From Listeria sp. PSOL-1 (GTDB lineage: Bacteria; Bacillota; Bacilli; Lactobacillales; Listeriaceae), in NCBI RefSeq assembly GCF_902806445.1, contig NZ_LR760298.1, forward strand, positions 2,032,750-2,096,749: 64,000 nucleotides of DNA. The letters run 5' to 3'. Positions 48,574 to 58,532 of this stretch are shown one piece after another. The notes beneath the pieces were generated by a model. That model was not told the DNA's origin, searched no databases, and was given only the letters and a program-made list of their open reading frames with translations. Made by a program: the position numbers and the translations under genes. The stretch's first letter is position 1. Each line of letters starts with the position of its first letter.

Positions 48574-48993
48574 ATGTCAATCGAAGTAGGCAACAAGTTG
48601 CAAGGGAAAGTTACAGGGATTACTAATTTTGGTGCGTTTGTTGAGTTAGAAGGTGGCAAGACAGGGCTGGTCCATATTAGTGAAGTAGCCGGTAGCTATG
48701 TTAAAGATATTAATGATATTTTGACTGTAGGTGATGAAGTTACAGTTAAAGTAATGAACGTAGGGGACGATGGGAAGATTGGTTTATCAATTCGTAAAGC
48801 CACCGATCAACCAGAACGTCCAGAAAGAAATTATGATCGCAAACCGAAATATAGTAAGCCAAGTAATGTGAAACCGCCTGAAAACTTTGAAGATAAGATG
48901 GCTAAGTTCTTGAAAGATAGCGAAGATCGCCTTTCTACAATTAAGCGCCAAACTGAATCAAAACGTGGCGGCCGCGGCGCAAGACGAGGCTAA
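48574..48993 (+). CDS. yabR: S1 RNA-binding domain protein YabR
   Basis: About 139 residues. The S1 domain fills residues 1-75 (GNKLQGKVTGITNFGAFVEL, KTGLVHISEVAGSYVKDIND, IGLSIRKA). A basic low-complexity tail ends in KRGGRGARRG, likely adding non-specific RNA or ribosome contact. The exact role is unknown; related S1 proteins associate with 30S subunits. The ATG at 48574 lies 12 bases after AAGGAGG, a long spacing, but an earlier TTG at 48538 lacks a site. A consensus promoter lies upstream and a nested hairpin downstream. Confidence 0.9.
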   Translation: MSIEVGNKLQGKVTGITNFGAFVELEGGKTGLVHISEVAGSYVKDINDILTVGDEVTVKVMNVGDDGKIGLSIRKATDQPERPERNYDRKPKYSKPSNVKPPENFEDKMAKFLKDSEDRLSTIKRQTESKRGGRGARRG

Positions 48994-49022
48994 TTAAGAT
49001 ATAACGAAGATGTTTATTCTAT

Positions 49023-49103
49023 AGGATGGGAAAGCCAACAAAATTAGGGATATGAGTCACTCAAAGCCCCTAGATTCTTTTGGTAATCCCATCCTTGTTT
49101 TTC
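49023..49103 (+). terminator. Nested hairpin with T-tail between yabR and tilS/hpt
   Basis: AGGATGGGA (49023-49031) pairs with TCCCATCCT (49087-49095). Inside, CCAA pairs with TTGG, and AATTAGGG with CCCCTAGATT. TTGTTTTT follows. It may be an intrinsic terminator or attenuator, lying 27 bases before the tilS start. Confidence 0.6.
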
Positions 49104-49129
49104 TAATAAATTTAAAGAAGGTCTTTGGA

Positions 49130-51076
49130 ATGGAAGAGTTTGAGCGCAAAGTAAATAACTACATATTTCGACACCAACTAATCTGCCCTGATGAAAAACT
49201 GCTTATCGCTGTTTCAGGCGGTGCAGATTCTTTAGCATTGCTAACTTTTTTTGTGAGAAAGCTGGGTTTTTCATCTGCTAATATCGCTGTTGTCCATGTT
49301 AATCATCATTTGCGGCCTGAAGCGGATACCGAAGCTGATTTTGTAAAACGCGTAGCAAAAGAATACAAGCTTCCTTATTTTGAAGCAAATCTTGATGTAG
49401 TTGAGCTTGCTAAAAGAGAAAAGAACGGTATCGAAGCAACAGCAAGAGAGGCTCGTTATCAATTTTTTGAAAAGTTAATGAAGGAAGAGAACTTTGATAA
49501 GATCGTTCTTGCCCATCATGCAGATGATCAAATAGAAACCATCTTGATGCGCTTAGTCCGTGGTAGTTCTGGGCTTAGCTTAGCAGGAATGCAGCCAATC
49601 CGTAAGCTCAATAGCGGACAAGCTATTCGACCTTTTTTAGCTGTTTCTAAAGCAGAAATCCAAACATTTTGTGAAAAAGAAAAGATTGCCTTCTGTGAAG
49701 ATTCCTCAAATACTGATGAAAAATATACACGTAATCGTTATCGTAAACATCTTCTTCCATTTTTAATAAATGAAAACCCAGCAGTTCAAGAGCATTTCCT
49801 TCGCTTTTCAGAAGAAATGACAGCAGATTTTTTGTATCTTGAAAACATGGCTGCTGAAATTTTTCAACGAAACCTTCAAATAAAAGATAAAGAAGTATGG
49901 TTTGATATTTGTGAAGTGAAAAATAGTGAGATTCCTTTACAACGCCGAGTAATTCATTTACTATTAAAATATCTGTATCGTGATAAACCAAAAGAACTTA
50001 CATCAAGGCAAATACGTCAAGTTCAAGCAATTTTAAGCGGAGATAACCCCTCAGCAGTTTTGCACTTTGCTTGTGGCTTGATTATACGGCGAGTATACGA
50101 CAGATTAGCCTGTTTTTATGAGGAGGAGACTGAAGCTGTTGAATTCTATCATCAGATGACGATAAATGATCGTTTGACGCTATCTAGTGGTGTCGAGCTA
50201 CAGATTAAGCAAAAAAGCTCAGTTGTTCAGACTGCTGGTTTAGATGGTATCATTGTCAATGCGAGAGCTTGTGATCTGCCAATAATTATTCGTAATCGCC
50301 TCCCAGGTGATAAAATGACGCTGAAAGGAACTGGTGGAACAAAAAAATTAAAAGATATTTTTATCGATGCGAAGGTTCCAAAACATAAGCGTGATGAACT
50401 TCCAATTATAACTGATTATAGTGGCAAAATTTTATGGGTTCCTGGTGTAAAGAAATCAAATAATGATGTGATGCCAAGTCAGAACGAGAAGCAATACTTA
50501 ATTAAATATAGGAGTAATTTAGGAGGAAATCACACCATGCGTAATGATATTCAAAAAGTGCTAATTAGTGAGGAAGAAATACAAGGAAAAATCAAAGAGA
50601 TGGGCGCAGAACTTACCGCTGAATATGCTGGTAGAAATCCGCTAGTTATTGGTATTTTAAAAGGGGCAACACCTTTTATGTCCGACTTGCTTAAACGTGT
50701 GGATACATACTTAGAAATGGATTTCATGGATGTTTCAAGCTACGGAAATAGCACGGTATCTTCTGGTGAAGTAAAAATTGTTAAAGACTTAAATACATCT
50801 GTTGAAGGGCGAGACGTGTTGGTCGTTGAAGACATCATTGATAGCGGCAGAACATTAAGCTATCTCGTCGATTTAATTAAATATCGCAAAGCTAAATCTG
50901 TAAAACTGGTAACGCTTCTTGATAAACCTGAAGGCAGAAATGTTGATATTTCTGCAGATTATGTGGGTTTTATCGTTCCTAATGCATTTGTTGTAGGTTA
51001 CGGGTTAGATTATGCAGAGCGGTATCGTAATTTGCCATATATCGGTATTTTAAAACCTGAAGTTTATAGTGAGTAA
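49130..51076 (+). CDS. tilS: Bifunctional tRNA(Ile)-lysidine synthase / hypoxanthine phosphoribosyltransferase
   Basis: A 648-residue in-frame fusion. Residues 1 to about 460 are TilS: the PP-loop SGGADS at 29-34, [17 protein letters not shown], and C-terminal TilS domains ending near KYRSN. TilS makes lysidine at C34 of tRNA(Ile2). Residues about 470-648 are HPRT: the PRPP loop [17 protein letters not shown] and the [18 protein letters not shown] base-binding segment for purine salvage. This TilS/HprT fusion is known in Listeria. At the junction a consensus AGGAGG (50521-50526) and ATG (50537) remain, so HPRT alone may also be made. An earlier ATG at 49052 lies inside the upstream hairpin, so 49130 is preferred. 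Confidence 0.93.
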   Translation: MEEFERKVNNYIFRHQLICPDEKLLIAVSGGADSLALLTFFVRKLGFSSANIAVVHVNHHLRPEADTEADFVKRVAKEYKLPYFEANLDVVELAKREKNGIEATAREARYQFFEKLMKEENFDKIVLAHHADDQIETILMRLVRGSSGLSLAGMQPIRKLNSGQAIRPFLAVSKAEIQTFCEKEKIAFCEDSSNTDEKYTRNRYRKHLLPFLINENPAVQEHFLRFSEEMTADFLYLENMAAEIFQRNLQIKDKEVWFDICEVKNSEIPLQRRVIHLLLKYLYRDKPKELTSRQIRQVQAILSGDNPSAVLHFACGLIIRRVYDRLACFYEEETEAVEFYHQMTINDRLTLSSGVELQIKQKSSVVQTAGLDGIIVNARACDLPIIIRNRLPGDKMTLKGTGGTKKLKDIFIDAKVPKHKRDELPIITDYSGKILWVPGVKKSNNDVMPSQNEKQYLIKYRSNLGGNHTMRNDIQKVLISEEEIQGKIKEMGAELTAEYAGRNPLVIGILKGATPFMSDLLKRVDTYLEMDFMDVSSYGNSTVSSGEVKIVKDLNTSVEGRDVLVVEDIIDSGRTLSYLVDLIKYRKAKSVKLVTLLDKPEGRNVDISADYVGFIVPNAFVVGYGLDYAERYRNLPYIGILKPEVYSE

Positions 51077-51352
51077 AACCATTTCACAATTAAGTATATT
51101 TTTAGTAAAATAAATGATGTAGCTGAAGACTAATAAACATGCAAATTAGTGGGCAACTGAGCAAGGTTATGCTATCATTAATTTTAGTTTTGAGAGCTCA
51201 TTAATTTAATAATTTTAATAGAAGAATCTTCGTGAGAGACCACTGACGGATATGATTTTCGGGAATCAGGGAAAAGTAGTTTGAAAGCCGATTGTTTGTC
51301 GTGATTTTGAGAATGTATACATCCATTTCTCTTACGTGGAAGGAGGTAAGGA

Positions 51353-53428
51353 ATGAACAGGTTTTTTAGAAATGCAATATTTTATATCATCATTTTTTTG
51401 GTGATTATTGGTATCGTTACATCAATTAGCAACAAGAAAGAGGCTGCTAAAGATATCAGTTATAATGAATTTATGACAAAATTAAAGAATGGCGATGTTA
51501 AATCATTTACAATTCAGCCAGATCGTAGTGTCTATACAATTGAAGGTGAATACAAAACATCTAATTCTTCTAAATCAAAAAGTAAGTCAAGCATAGGGAG
51601 TAGTAAAAGTGATTCATCCTTTACTACGTATGCAATCAACTCAGATACTTTATTAACAGATATGCAAAAAGCAGCTGATAGTAAAGATGCGAAAATGGAA
51701 GTCGTTCCTGCCAAACAAAATAGTGGTTGGGTAACGTTCTTTACATCGATTATTCCATTTCTGATTATTATCGTTTTATTCTTCTTCTTAATGAGTCAAT
51801 CTCAAGGAGGCGGCGGTGGTAAAGTGATGAGCTTTGGTAAGAGCAAAGCCAAGCTTTATAACGACGATAAGAAAAAAGTTCGCTTTACAGATGTAGCAGG
51901 AGCAGACGAAGAAAAACAAGAGCTTGTTGAAGTTGTAGAATTTTTGAAAGATCCACGTAAGTTTGCTGATCTTGGTGCTCGTATTCCAAAAGGGGTGCTC
52001 CTTGTAGGTCCTCCTGGTACAGGTAAAACCTTGTTAGCAAGAGCTGTTGCTGGAGAAGCGGGAGTTCCATTTTTCTCCATCAGTGGTTCTGATTTTGTTG
52101 AAATGTTTGTTGGTGTTGGTGCAAGCCGTGTCCGTGATCTTTTTGAAAATGCAAAGAAAAATGCACCTTGTATCATTTTCATTGATGAAATTGATGCGGT
52201 AGGTCGTCAGCGTGGTGCTGGGCTTGGAGGAGGTCATGATGAGCGTGAACAAACCCTCAACCAATTACTTGTTGAAATGGATGGTTTTGGTGGAAATGAA
52301 GGCATCATTATCGTTGCTGCGACAAACCGTCCTGATGTCCTTGATCCAGCTCTTCTTCGTCCGGGTCGTTTTGATCGCCAAATCATGGTTGATCGTCCTG
52401 ATGTTAAGGGACGTGAAGCAGTCTTACGTGTCCATGCTAGAAATAAACCACTTGCTAAAAGTGTGGATTTAAAAGCTATTGCACAGCGAACACCAGGCTT
52501 TTCTGGTGCAGACTTAGAAAACTTATTAAACGAGGCCGCACTTGTTGCAGCACGTGCAGATAAGAAACAAATCGATATGAGCGATTTAGATGAGGCAAGT
52601 GATCGCGTTATTGCTGGTCCTGCTAAGAAGAATCGCGTTATTTCGAAAAAAGAACGGCGTACAGTTGCTTATCATGAAAGTGGCCATACTGTAGTTGGCA
52701 TGGTTCTTGATGAAGCGGAAACTGTCCATAAAGTAACAATCGTTCCACGTGGACAAGCTGGCGGTTATGCAGTAATGCTACCTAAGGAAGACCGATTCTT
52801 AATGACAAAAGCAGAATTGATGGATCGAATTACAGGTCTTTTGGGAGGTCGTGTTGCTGAGGAAGTTACATTTGGTGAAGTAACAACTGGCGCAAGTAAT
52901 GACTTCGAACGAGCAACTGAACTCGCTCGCCGCATGGTAACTGAATGGGGAATGAGTGATAAAATTGGACCGCTTCAGTTTTCATCTGGTTCTGGTCAGC
53001 AAGTATTTATGGGACGTGATTTTGGGAATGAAAAAAATTACTCAGATAAAATTGCTTATGAAATTGACACTGAAGTACAAAGCTTGATCCGTCATTGTTA
53101 TGATCGTGCAAAAAACATTTTGCTTGAACATCAAAAACAACATAAATTAATCGCAGAAACATTACTTGAAGTAGAAACATTAGATGCTCGTCAAATCAAG
53201 TCATTGTTTAACGATGGTGTAATGCCTCCAGATGCCGATACATTAGTTGTTGAAGATTATCCTTCTGAAAAGAAAACTCCAGATCAAACAGAACCAAAAA
53301 CTTTTGAAGAAGAAAAAAGAGATGCTTCAGCAGAAGAAAATATTGAACGCAAAGAGGACAAAGAAAAATGGGATGATCAGGCGAGCAAAAAAGATCATTC
53401 TGAAGACGATAAGAAAGGCCAAGAATAA
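51353..53428 (+). CDS. ftsH: ATP-dependent membrane metalloprotease FtsH
   Basis: 691 residues. Two membrane helices (about 5-24 and 125-147) flank an extracellular domain. The AAA+ module has Walker A GPPGTGKT near 219, Walker [10 protein letters not shown] near 275 and the second region of homology [19 protein letters not shown]. The protease zinc site is HESGH near 441, with the third ligand in the [12 protein letters not shown] region. A long charged C-terminal tail (Glu/Lys/Asp-rich) ends it. FtsH degrades membrane and regulatory proteins. GGAAGGAGG precedes the ATG. The 276 bp gap upstream has a TG-extended -10 (TGCTATCAT, about 51168) and a leader of about 170 bases. Confidence 0.97.
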   Translation: MNRFFRNAIFYIIIFLVIIGIVTSISNKKEAAKDISYNEFMTKLKNGDVKSFTIQPDRSVYTIEGEYKTSNSSKSKSKSSIGSSKSDSSFTTYAINSDTLLTDMQKAADSKDAKMEVVPAKQNSGWVTFFTSIIPFLIIIVLFFFLMSQSQGGGGGKVMSFGKSKAKLYNDDKKKVRFTDVAGADEEKQELVEVVEFLKDPRKFADLGARIPKGVLLVGPPGTGKTLLARAVAGEAGVPFFSISGSDFVEMFVGVGASRVRDLFENAKKNAPCIIFIDEIDAVGRQRGAGLGGGHDEREQTLNQLLVEMDGFGGNEGIIIVAATNRPDVLDPALLRPGRFDRQIMVDRPDVKGREAVLRVHARNKPLAKSVDLKAIAQRTPGFSGADLENLLNEAALVAARADKKQIDMSDLDEASDRVIAGPAKKNRVISKKERRTVAYHESGHTVVGMVLDEAETVHKVTIVPRGQAGGYAVMLPKEDRFLMTKAELMDRITGLLGGRVAEEVTFGEVTTGASNDFERATELARRMVTEWGMSDKIGPLQFSSGSGQQVFMGRDFGNEKNYSDKIAYEIDTEVQSLIRHCYDRAKNILLEHQKQHKLIAETLLEVETLDARQIKSLFNDGVMPPDADTLVVEDYPSEKKTPDQTEPKTFEEEKRDASAEENIERKEDKEKWDDQASKKDHSEDDKKGQE

Positions 53429-53434
53429 GTAAAA

Positions 53435-53456
53435 TTAGGAGATTTTCCTAAAAAAA
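53435..53456 (+). terminator. Short hairpin after ftsH
   Basis: TTAGGA and TCCTAA pair around a GATTT loop and are followed by A residues rather than T; weak as a terminator. Confidence 0.3.
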
Positions 53457-53470
53457 TATAACACAAGCGT

Positions 53471-53640
53471 GATAAATCGAGCGAAAGGTTTGTATTTAAG
53501 CGGTTGGCGGAAATGATTTATTATCTCTGTGGTAAGTATTTTTTACTTAGCTATGTGATAAGTTTGCGAGAGCATTTCTGCCAGAGTCTTTAAATATTGA
53601 GCTTTGTCGCCGATTTATTTCGTTTAGAGCTCAGCTTTTT
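53471..53640. repeat. Imperfect palindromic intergenic repeat, copy D (ftsH-coaX)
   Basis: AAATCGAGCGAAAGG (53474-53488) pairs with CTTTGTCGCCGATTT (53602-53616), and TATTTAAG with CTTTAAATA. TGGCGGAAATG (53505-53515) pairs with CATTTCTGCCA (53573-53583), and TAAGT with ACTTA in the centre. The right tail TTTGTCGCCGATTTATTTCG continues to TCAGCTTTTT, as in copies B and C. Confidence 0.6.
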
Positions 53641-53680
53641 AGGAGAAAACGAACGTAATTTTGACAAAGGTGGCAAAATA

Positions 53681-54454
53681 ATGATACTTGTTATCGATGT
53701 AGGGAATACAAATTGTACACTTGGACTTTATGAGAATAATAAGCTTATTCAACACTGGCGAATGCAAACCAATCGAAATCGTACCTCAGATGAAGTCGGT
53801 ATCTCAGTTTTAAATTTTTTTAGCTATTCAAATATCGAAGTAAAATCGATTACTGGCATTATTATTTCTTCTGTCGTTCCACCAGTTATGCATGCGATGA
53901 CGACAATGTGTACCCGTTATTTTGGGATTAAGCCGCTTATTGTTGGCCCAGGAATAAAAACAGGTTTGAATTTAAAAGTAGAAAATCCACGTGAAATTGG
54001 AGCTGACCGAATTGTTAATGCTGTTGCAACAATTGAGGAATACGGGGCTCCAGCAATTGTCGTTGATTTCGGAACAGCTACAACATTTTGCTATATTGAT
54101 GAAAAGGGTATTTATCAGGGCGGAGCAATTGCGCCTGGAATTATGATTTCAACAGAAGCACTATATACAAATGCGGCTAAACTTCCTCGCGTTGACATTA
54201 CTGCTGCAAACGATATTATTGGAAAATCAACGGTTGCTTCCATGCAATCTGGAATTTTTTATGGTTTCATTGGTCAATACGAAGGAATTATTTCGGAAAT
54301 AAAACAGCAAATGCAAACAAATCCAGTAGTTGTTGCAACTGGAGGCTTAGCACGCTTAATTACTGAAAAATCAGCATCTGTTGATGTTCTAGATCCATTT
54401 TTAACATTAAAAGGTCTAAAAATTCTTTATCATCGTAACAAACTAGTAGAATAG
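53681..54454 (+). CDS. coaX: Type III pantothenate kinase
   Basis: 257 residues. It phosphorylates pantothenate in the first step of CoA synthesis. The N-terminal phosphate motif [16 protein letters not shown] (residues 3-18), the substrate segment [10 protein letters not shown], and [14 protein letters not shown] are typical of CoaX. AAAGGTGG seven bases before the ATG at 53681 decides the start; a frame open back to 53597 runs into repeat copy D. It is followed by hslO at 15 bases, so the two are co-transcribed. Confidence 0.95.
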   Translation: MILVIDVGNTNCTLGLYENNKLIQHWRMQTNRNRTSDEVGISVLNFFSYSNIEVKSITGIIISSVVPPVMHAMTTMCTRYFGIKPLIVGPGIKTGLNLKVENPREIGADRIVNAVATIEEYGAPAIVVDFGTATTFCYIDEKGIYQGGAIAPGIMISTEALYTNAAKLPRVDITAANDIIGKSTVASMQSGIFYGFIGQYEGIISEIKQQMQTNPVVVATGGLARLITEKSASVDVLDPFLTLKGLKILYHRNKLVE

Positions 54455-54469
54455 AAGGAGATTTTCAAG

Positions 54470-55354
54470 ATGGAAGATTATTTAATTAAAGCTCTTGCTT
54501 ATGATGGTCAAGTGCGCGCATATGCCGCGATAACGACGAATACAGTCAAAGTAGCACAGCGCTATCATGATACTTGGTCCGTTTCATCTGCGGCGCTTGG
54601 TAGAACAATGACCGCAACGCTATTTCTTGGGGCAATGCAAAAAGGAAATCAAAAAACGACTGTGAAAATTGATGGAAACGGTCCAATCGGTCGAATTATT
54701 GCTGACAGTAACACACAAGGACATATTCGTGGGTATGTATCAAATCCACATGTCCATTTTAATGAATTAAATGAAGCAGGCAAGTTAGATGTTCGGCGTG
54801 GGGTCGGTACAGAAGGGACGCTTTCTGTTGTTAAAGATTTAGGCTTTGGTGAAAATTTTACCGGCCAAGTCCCGCTTGTTTCCGGAGAGTTAGGCGAAGA
54901 TTTCACCTATTATTTAGCGACTTCAGAACAAATTGGTTCTTCTGTTGGTGTAGGAGTTTTAGTTAACCCAGATGACAGTATCGAAGCAGCAGGGGGCTTT
55001 ATGATTCAACTATTACCAGGAGCTGATGAAGAATTAATCGCTAAACTGGAAAAAAACTTGAAAGATTGTCCAACTGTGTCTCGTTTAATTGAGCGTGGCG
55101 AAACACCAGAAACGATCTTAGCTACCTTAGTTGGCGGTGCACAAAATTTACAGATTTTGGAAAAGATCCCTGTGGAATTTGAATGTAATTGTTCAAAAGA
55201 GCGTTTTGAAAATGCGATTATTTCTTTGGGCCGAGCTGAAATTCGCCAAATGATTGATGAAGATCACGGTGCTGAAGCAGAATGCCATTTTTGTCGTAAG
55301 AAATACCAGTTTAGTGAAGCTGAACTAGAGATGCTCTACCAGCAAGCGAAATAA
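54470..55354 (+). CDS. hslO: Redox-regulated chaperone Hsp33
   Basis: 294 residues. Hsp33 is inactive while zinc-bound and becomes a holding chaperone when its cysteines oxidise. The zinc centre is visible as CNC near residue 238 and CHFC near 271. The N-terminal domain has [18 protein letters not shown] and DGNGPIGRI. It follows coaX closely, with GAAGGAG upstream. The next gene, cysK, has its own promoter. Confidence 0.96.
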   Translation: MEDYLIKALAYDGQVRAYAAITTNTVKVAQRYHDTWSVSSAALGRTMTATLFLGAMQKGNQKTTVKIDGNGPIGRIIADSNTQGHIRGYVSNPHVHFNELNEAGKLDVRRGVGTEGTLSVVKDLGFGENFTGQVPLVSGELGEDFTYYLATSEQIGSSVGVGVLVNPDDSIEAAGGFMIQLLPGADEELIAKLEKNLKDCPTVSRLIERGETPETILATLVGGAQNLQILEKIPVEFECNCSKERFENAIISLGRAEIRQMIDEDHGAEAECHFCRKKYQFSEAELEMLYQQAK

Positions 55355-55373
55355 TATGCCCATTACATTATAT

Positions 55374-55402
55374 TTGACAAAAACACTCGGAATTGATTAA
55401 AT
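55374..55402 (+). promoter_or_regulatory. Promoter of cysK
   Basis: TTGACA (55374-55379), 17 bases, TTAAAT (55397-55402); the gene starts at 55436. Confidence 0.7.
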
Positions 55403-55435
55403 GAAATAAAATTAATCAAAAGGAGTATTAATAAA

Positions 55436-56356
55436 ATGAAAATTGTTAATTCAATTACTGAACTTATTGGAAATACACCTATTGTCAAATTAAATCGTTT
55501 GCCAGAACAAGATAGTGCCGATGTTTATGTGAAATTAGAATTTCAAAATCCTGGTGGGAGTGTAAAAGATCGTATTGCTAACTCGATGATTGAAGCTGCT
55601 GAAAAAGAAGGAGTACTAAAGCAAGGAGATACGATTGTAGAGCCAACAAGTGGTAATACAGGGATCGGCCTCGCGCTAGTAGCAGCAGCAAAAGGATATC
55701 GTGCTATTTTTGTTATGCCAGATACAATGAGTCAAGAACGACGTAAGCTACTTCAGGCTTACGGGGCTGAATTAGTTTTAACGCCTGGTGCAAATGGCAT
55801 GAAGGGAGCAATTAGTAAAGCGGAAGAATTAGTCAAAGAACATGGTTATTTTATGCCTCAGCAATTCCACAATCCAGCAAATCCTGAGATTCACGAAAAA
55901 ACAACTGGACCAGAAATTGTTGAAGCATTTGGTAAAGATGGCTTAGATGCTTTTATTGCTGGCGTAGGCACAGGCGGTACCATAACTGGCGTAGGGCATG
56001 TTTTAAAACGAAACAATCCCAATATTAAAATTTATGCACTAGAACCTGAAGAATCTGCTGTTCTTAGCGGTGGCGAAGTTTCGCCTCATAAAATACAGGG
56101 GATTGGCGCTGGTTTTATCCCAGATATATTGGATAAAACAGTCTATGATGATGTGATTAAAGTAAAAAGTGAAGACGCAATTGTCGTAGCAAGAGAAGTA
56201 GCAAAAAAAGAAGGAATTCTTGTAGGAATATCTTCAGGAGCGACAATTAAAGCGGCACTTGATTTAGCCAAGAAACTCGGTAAAGGGAAAAAAATCCTTG
56301 CGATCGTTGCTAGTAATGGAGAACGTTATTTAAGCACAGCACTTTATGATTTTTAA
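55436..56356 (+). CDS. cysK: O-acetylserine (thiol)-lyase, cysteine synthase A
   Basis: 306 residues, fold type II PLP enzyme. It makes cysteine from O-acetylserine and sulfide. The PLP lysine is Lys44 in NPGGSVKDR; the substrate loop [12 protein letters not shown] (near 67) and the phosphate loop [10 protein letters not shown] (near 178) are intact. It has its own promoter. A hairpin CTAAGAAA/TTTCTTAG follows the stop. In Listeria the LhrC sRNA genes lie just downstream, as here. Confidence 0.96.
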   Translation: MKIVNSITELIGNTPIVKLNRLPEQDSADVYVKLEFQNPGGSVKDRIANSMIEAAEKEGVLKQGDTIVEPTSGNTGIGLALVAAAKGYRAIFVMPDTMSQERRKLLQAYGAELVLTPGANGMKGAISKAEELVKEHGYFMPQQFHNPANPEIHEKTTGPEIVEAFGKDGLDAFIAGVGTGGTITGVGHVLKRNNPNIKIYALEPEESAVLSGGEVSPHKIQGIGAGFIPDILDKTVYDDVIKVKSEDAIVVAREVAKKEGILVGISSGATIKAALDLAKKLGKGKKILAIVASNGERYLSTALYDF

Positions 56357-56358
56357 AA

Positions 56359-56384
56359 CTAAGAAAATCTAAATAGTTTTCTTA
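56359..56384 (+). terminator. cysK terminator-like hairpin
   Basis: CTAAGAAA and TTTCTTAG pair around a 10-base loop; a T-rich stretch comes about 15 bases later. Confidence 0.5.
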
Positions 56385-56444
56385 GCAAATTCTAATCCTT
56401 TTTTCAGTGGATTGTCGCTTTTGAAAGGTAATATATAAACATAA

Positions 56445-56557
56445 GCTAACAACAAACAAAACATTTTCATTTCTTTCCCTTTTTTTAAATGAAAATCCCA
56501 AAACACCCTTTTTGCTCAGTGCGGTTTACTCCCTTTTTCCGCACTGAGTTTTTTTAT
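56445..56557 (+). ncRNA. LhrC-family small RNA, copy 1
   Basis: The layout matches Listeria LhrC RNAs. A 5' stem, ATTTTCATTT with AAATGAAAAT (56463-56472, 56487-56496), has a loop carrying CTTTCCCTTTT. A single-stranded CCCAAAACACCC region follows. The terminator is CTCAGTGCGG with CCGCACTGAG (56515-56548), has TTTACTCCCTTTTT in the loop, and ends in a T-run. The three CU-rich TCCC or ACCC sites are the mRNA-binding sites of LhrC. A promoter (TTGTCG, 16 bases, TATAAA at 56434-56439) lies just upstream. LhrC RNAs are induced by LisRK under envelope stress and repress surface-protein mRNAs such as lapB. The 5' end is an estimate. Confidence 0.85.
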
Positions 56558-56635
56558 GTAGAAAATGCAAAAATCTCATAAAATTTTCATGATAATCACA
56601 ATAAATTTTCGCATTATATGGTTAGTATATACATA

Positions 56636-56738
56636 TAGGTTAACAACAAATATTTTCATTTTCTCCTATAAATGAAAATCCCAAAACACCCTTTTTACCC
56701 AGTACGGTTTACTCCCTTTTTCCGTACTGGTTTTTTTA
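56636..56738 (+). ncRNA. LhrC-family small RNA, copy 2
   Basis: A second, diverged copy in tandem. The ATTTTCATTT/AAATGAAAAT stem (56652-56661, 56670-56679) is kept, but its loop is shorter (TCTCC instead of TTTCCC). CCCAAAACACCC is unchanged. The terminator stem changes in both arms, CCAGTACGG with CCGTACTGG (56699-56730), keeping pairing and the TTTACTCCC loop. A TATACA -10 element lies near 56628. The 5' end is an estimate. Confidence 0.83.
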
Positions 56739-56751
56739 TGCCTAAATTTAA

Positions 56752-56760
56752 TGTTATAAT
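56752..56760 (+). promoter_or_regulatory. Extended -10 promoter of the folate genes
   Basis: TGTTATAAT is a perfect TG-extended -10; transcription would start about 12 bases before the folP ATG. Confidence 0.5.
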
Positions 56761-56777
56761 AATGAAAAAAGAGGTGC

Positions 56778-57602
56778 ATGAATGTGAGAAGCAGATGGGA
56801 AAAAAACCATTTAGGCATGGTGATGGGAATTTTAAACATTACACCAGATTCGTTTTCAGATGGTGGTAAATACATACAGTTAGAAGATGCTAAAAATAGA
56901 GCGATAGAAATGGCAAAGGAAGGTGCTGAAATTATTGATATTGGTGGAATATCAACACGGCCAGGGCACTTAAATATAGATGTGGACGAAGAACTTAAGC
57001 GAATTCTTCCCGTTATCAAAGCTGTTCGTGCGGCACTTCCTCATATTTGGCTTTCTGTCGACACATGGCGAGCAGAGGTTGCTGAAAAAGCGATTTTAGC
57101 AGGAGCAAATATGATAAACGATCAATGGGGTGCTAAATATGATCCTAAAATAGCGGAAATAGCAGCAAAATATCATGTCCCCATTTGCTTAATGCACAAT
57201 AGAACAAATCGTGATTATAATGACTTTATAGCAGATGTAAAAAACGACTTATTAGAAAGTGTAAAGATTTGTCAAAGCGCCAATGTTCCAGATGAATCCA
57301 TTATTTTAGATCCAGGATTTGGTTTTGCTAAAAGTCCAGAGCAAAACTTAGAAATATTACGCCGAATTGATGAAATTGTTCAGCTTGGCTTTGAAGTATT
57401 GCTTGGGACAAGTCGAAAGTCAACGATTGGACTAGTATTGGATTTACCACCGGAAGAGCGAGTGGAAGGTACTGGTGCTACAGTTGTTTATGGTTTTTCA
57501 AAAGGATGCACAATTGCGCGCGTTCATGACGTCAAACCAATTGTTCGAATGGTCAAAATGACAGATGCAATCATGGGTAAAACTCAAATTACAAGGGGGT
57601 AA
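56778..57602 (+). CDS. folP: Dihydropteroate synthase
   Basis: 274 residues, TIM barrel. It joins p-aminobenzoate to hydroxymethyl-dihydropterin pyrophosphate, and is the sulfonamide target. Pterin motifs are MGILNITPDSFSDGG (near 16) and IDIGGISTRPGH (near 54). The later NDQWGAKYD, LDPGFGFAKSPEQN and GTSRKSTIG segments match. AGAGGTG is close to the ATG at 56778; the GTG at 56784 has better spacing, so the start may be six bases later. Here the fol genes form a folP-folB-folK-dusB run ending before lysS. Confidence 0.96.
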   Translation: MNVRSRWEKNHLGMVMGILNITPDSFSDGGKYIQLEDAKNRAIEMAKEGAEIIDIGGISTRPGHLNIDVDEELKRILPVIKAVRAALPHIWLSVDTWRAEVAEKAILAGANMINDQWGAKYDPKIAEIAAKYHVPICLMHNRTNRDYNDFIADVKNDLLESVKICQSANVPDESIILDPGFGFAKSPEQNLEILRRIDEIVQLGFEVLLGTSRKSTIGLVLDLPPEERVEGTGATVVYGFSKGCTIARVHDVKPIVRMVKMTDAIMGKTQITRG

Positions 57603-57974
57603 ATGAAAGTGGATAAAATTTATATGAATGAGCTAAGTTTTTATGGTTATCACGGTGTCCTGCCAGAAGAAAATCGCTTAGGTCAATCATTTATCATCTC
57701 GCTCGTCCTTGGGTTATCTACAAAAAAAGCAGGAAAAACAGATTCTGTAAAAGATACTGTAAGCTATGCTGAAGTCTATCAAACCGTCCAATATATTACC
57801 GAAAAAAGACAATTTAAGCTAATTGAAGCATTAGCCGAATCAATCGCCGCTGAAGTTTTAAATGAATATAAATTGCTCGATGAAATTACAGTAAAGGTCA
57901 TCAAGCCCAATCCTCCCATTCCGGGGCATTATCATTCAGTTGCTGTAGAAATTTTAAGAAAGCGAGGAAAATAA
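57603..57974 (+). CDS. folB: Dihydroneopterin aldolase
   Basis: 123 residues. It cleaves dihydroneopterin to hydroxymethyl-dihydropterin and glycolaldehyde. FYGYHGVLPEENRLGQSF (near 13), the SYAEVYQTVQYI segment and the C-terminal KPNPPIPGHYHSVAVEI are family features, with the active-site Lys in VIKPNPPIP. The ATG follows the folP stop directly. GTG at 57609 has better spacing from the AAGGGGG site and is an alternative start. Confidence 0.95.
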   Translation: MKVDKIYMNELSFYGYHGVLPEENRLGQSFIISLVLGLSTKKAGKTDSVKDTVSYAEVYQTVQYITEKRQFKLIEALAESIAAEVLNEYKLLDEITVKVIKPNPPIPGHYHSVAVEILRKRGK

Positions 57975-57978
57975 AATA

Positions 57979-58458
57979 GTGGTCCAAGCATTTTTATCTT
58001 TAGGATCGAATATTGGTGACAAACTAGCTAACCTCCAAGAAGCAATTTCTTTATTAAAAAAGCACGATCAAATCGATATTTGTCAAGTCTCTCATGTCTA
58101 TGAAACGGATCCAGTAGGTTATGAACAACAAGCAGTTTTTTATAATATTGTCGTTGAAATTGATACAATATTGACACCAGAAAAGCTATTAGCATTTTGT
58201 TTGCAAACTGAAAAGGTTTTAGGCCGCGTCCATTTATTTAAATGGGGACCACGATTGATTGATATCGATATCTTGCTCTATCAGAATGTTGTGCGCAATG
58301 AAGCAACACTGAAGATTCCACATCCTTACATGAAAGAGCGTGCTTTTGTGATGATCCCACTTTTAGAAATTGCTCCGAATATTGCTAAAAAGCTCGTAAA
58401 TACGAACGTGATCAAGCAAACTGGAGTTAGAAAAACACAACTTGAATTAAATTGGTAA
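57979..58458 (+). CDS. folK: Hydroxymethyl-dihydropterin pyrophosphokinase
   Basis: 159 residues. It transfers pyrophosphate from ATP to hydroxymethyl-dihydropterin, giving the substrate of FolP. The family motifs are AFLSLGSNIGDKLANL (near 4), SHVYETDPVGYEQQ, and KWGPRLIDIDILLY (near 90), a slight variant of the usual GPRTIDLDIL. It starts at GTG four bases after folB, with GAGG about 11 bases upstream. A TG-extended -10 box for dusB lies in the gap that follows. Confidence 0.95.
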   Translation: MVQAFLSLGSNIGDKLANLQEAISLLKKHDQIDICQVSHVYETDPVGYEQQAVFYNIVVEIDTILTPEKLLAFCLQTEKVLGRVHLFKWGPRLIDIDILLYQNVVRNEATLKIPHPYMKERAFVMIPLLEIAPNIAKKLVNTNVIKQTGVRKTQLELNW

Positions 58459-58532
58459 AAACACACTTGCAGAATTAGGAATCTGTGTTAACATTACACT
58501 AGCGAAATCAAAATTAGGAAGGGGCTAGAAAT

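Noticed and set aside
49052..49129. N-terminal extension of TilS from the ATG at 49052
   Set aside because: It would be encoded inside the nested hairpin, has no ribosome site, and the shorter product has the known 648-residue length of Listeria TilS/HprT.
58480..58500. PrfA box near TGTTAACATT
   Set aside because: Only one half of the TTAACANNTGTTAA palindrome is present and no PrfA-type gene is in the window.
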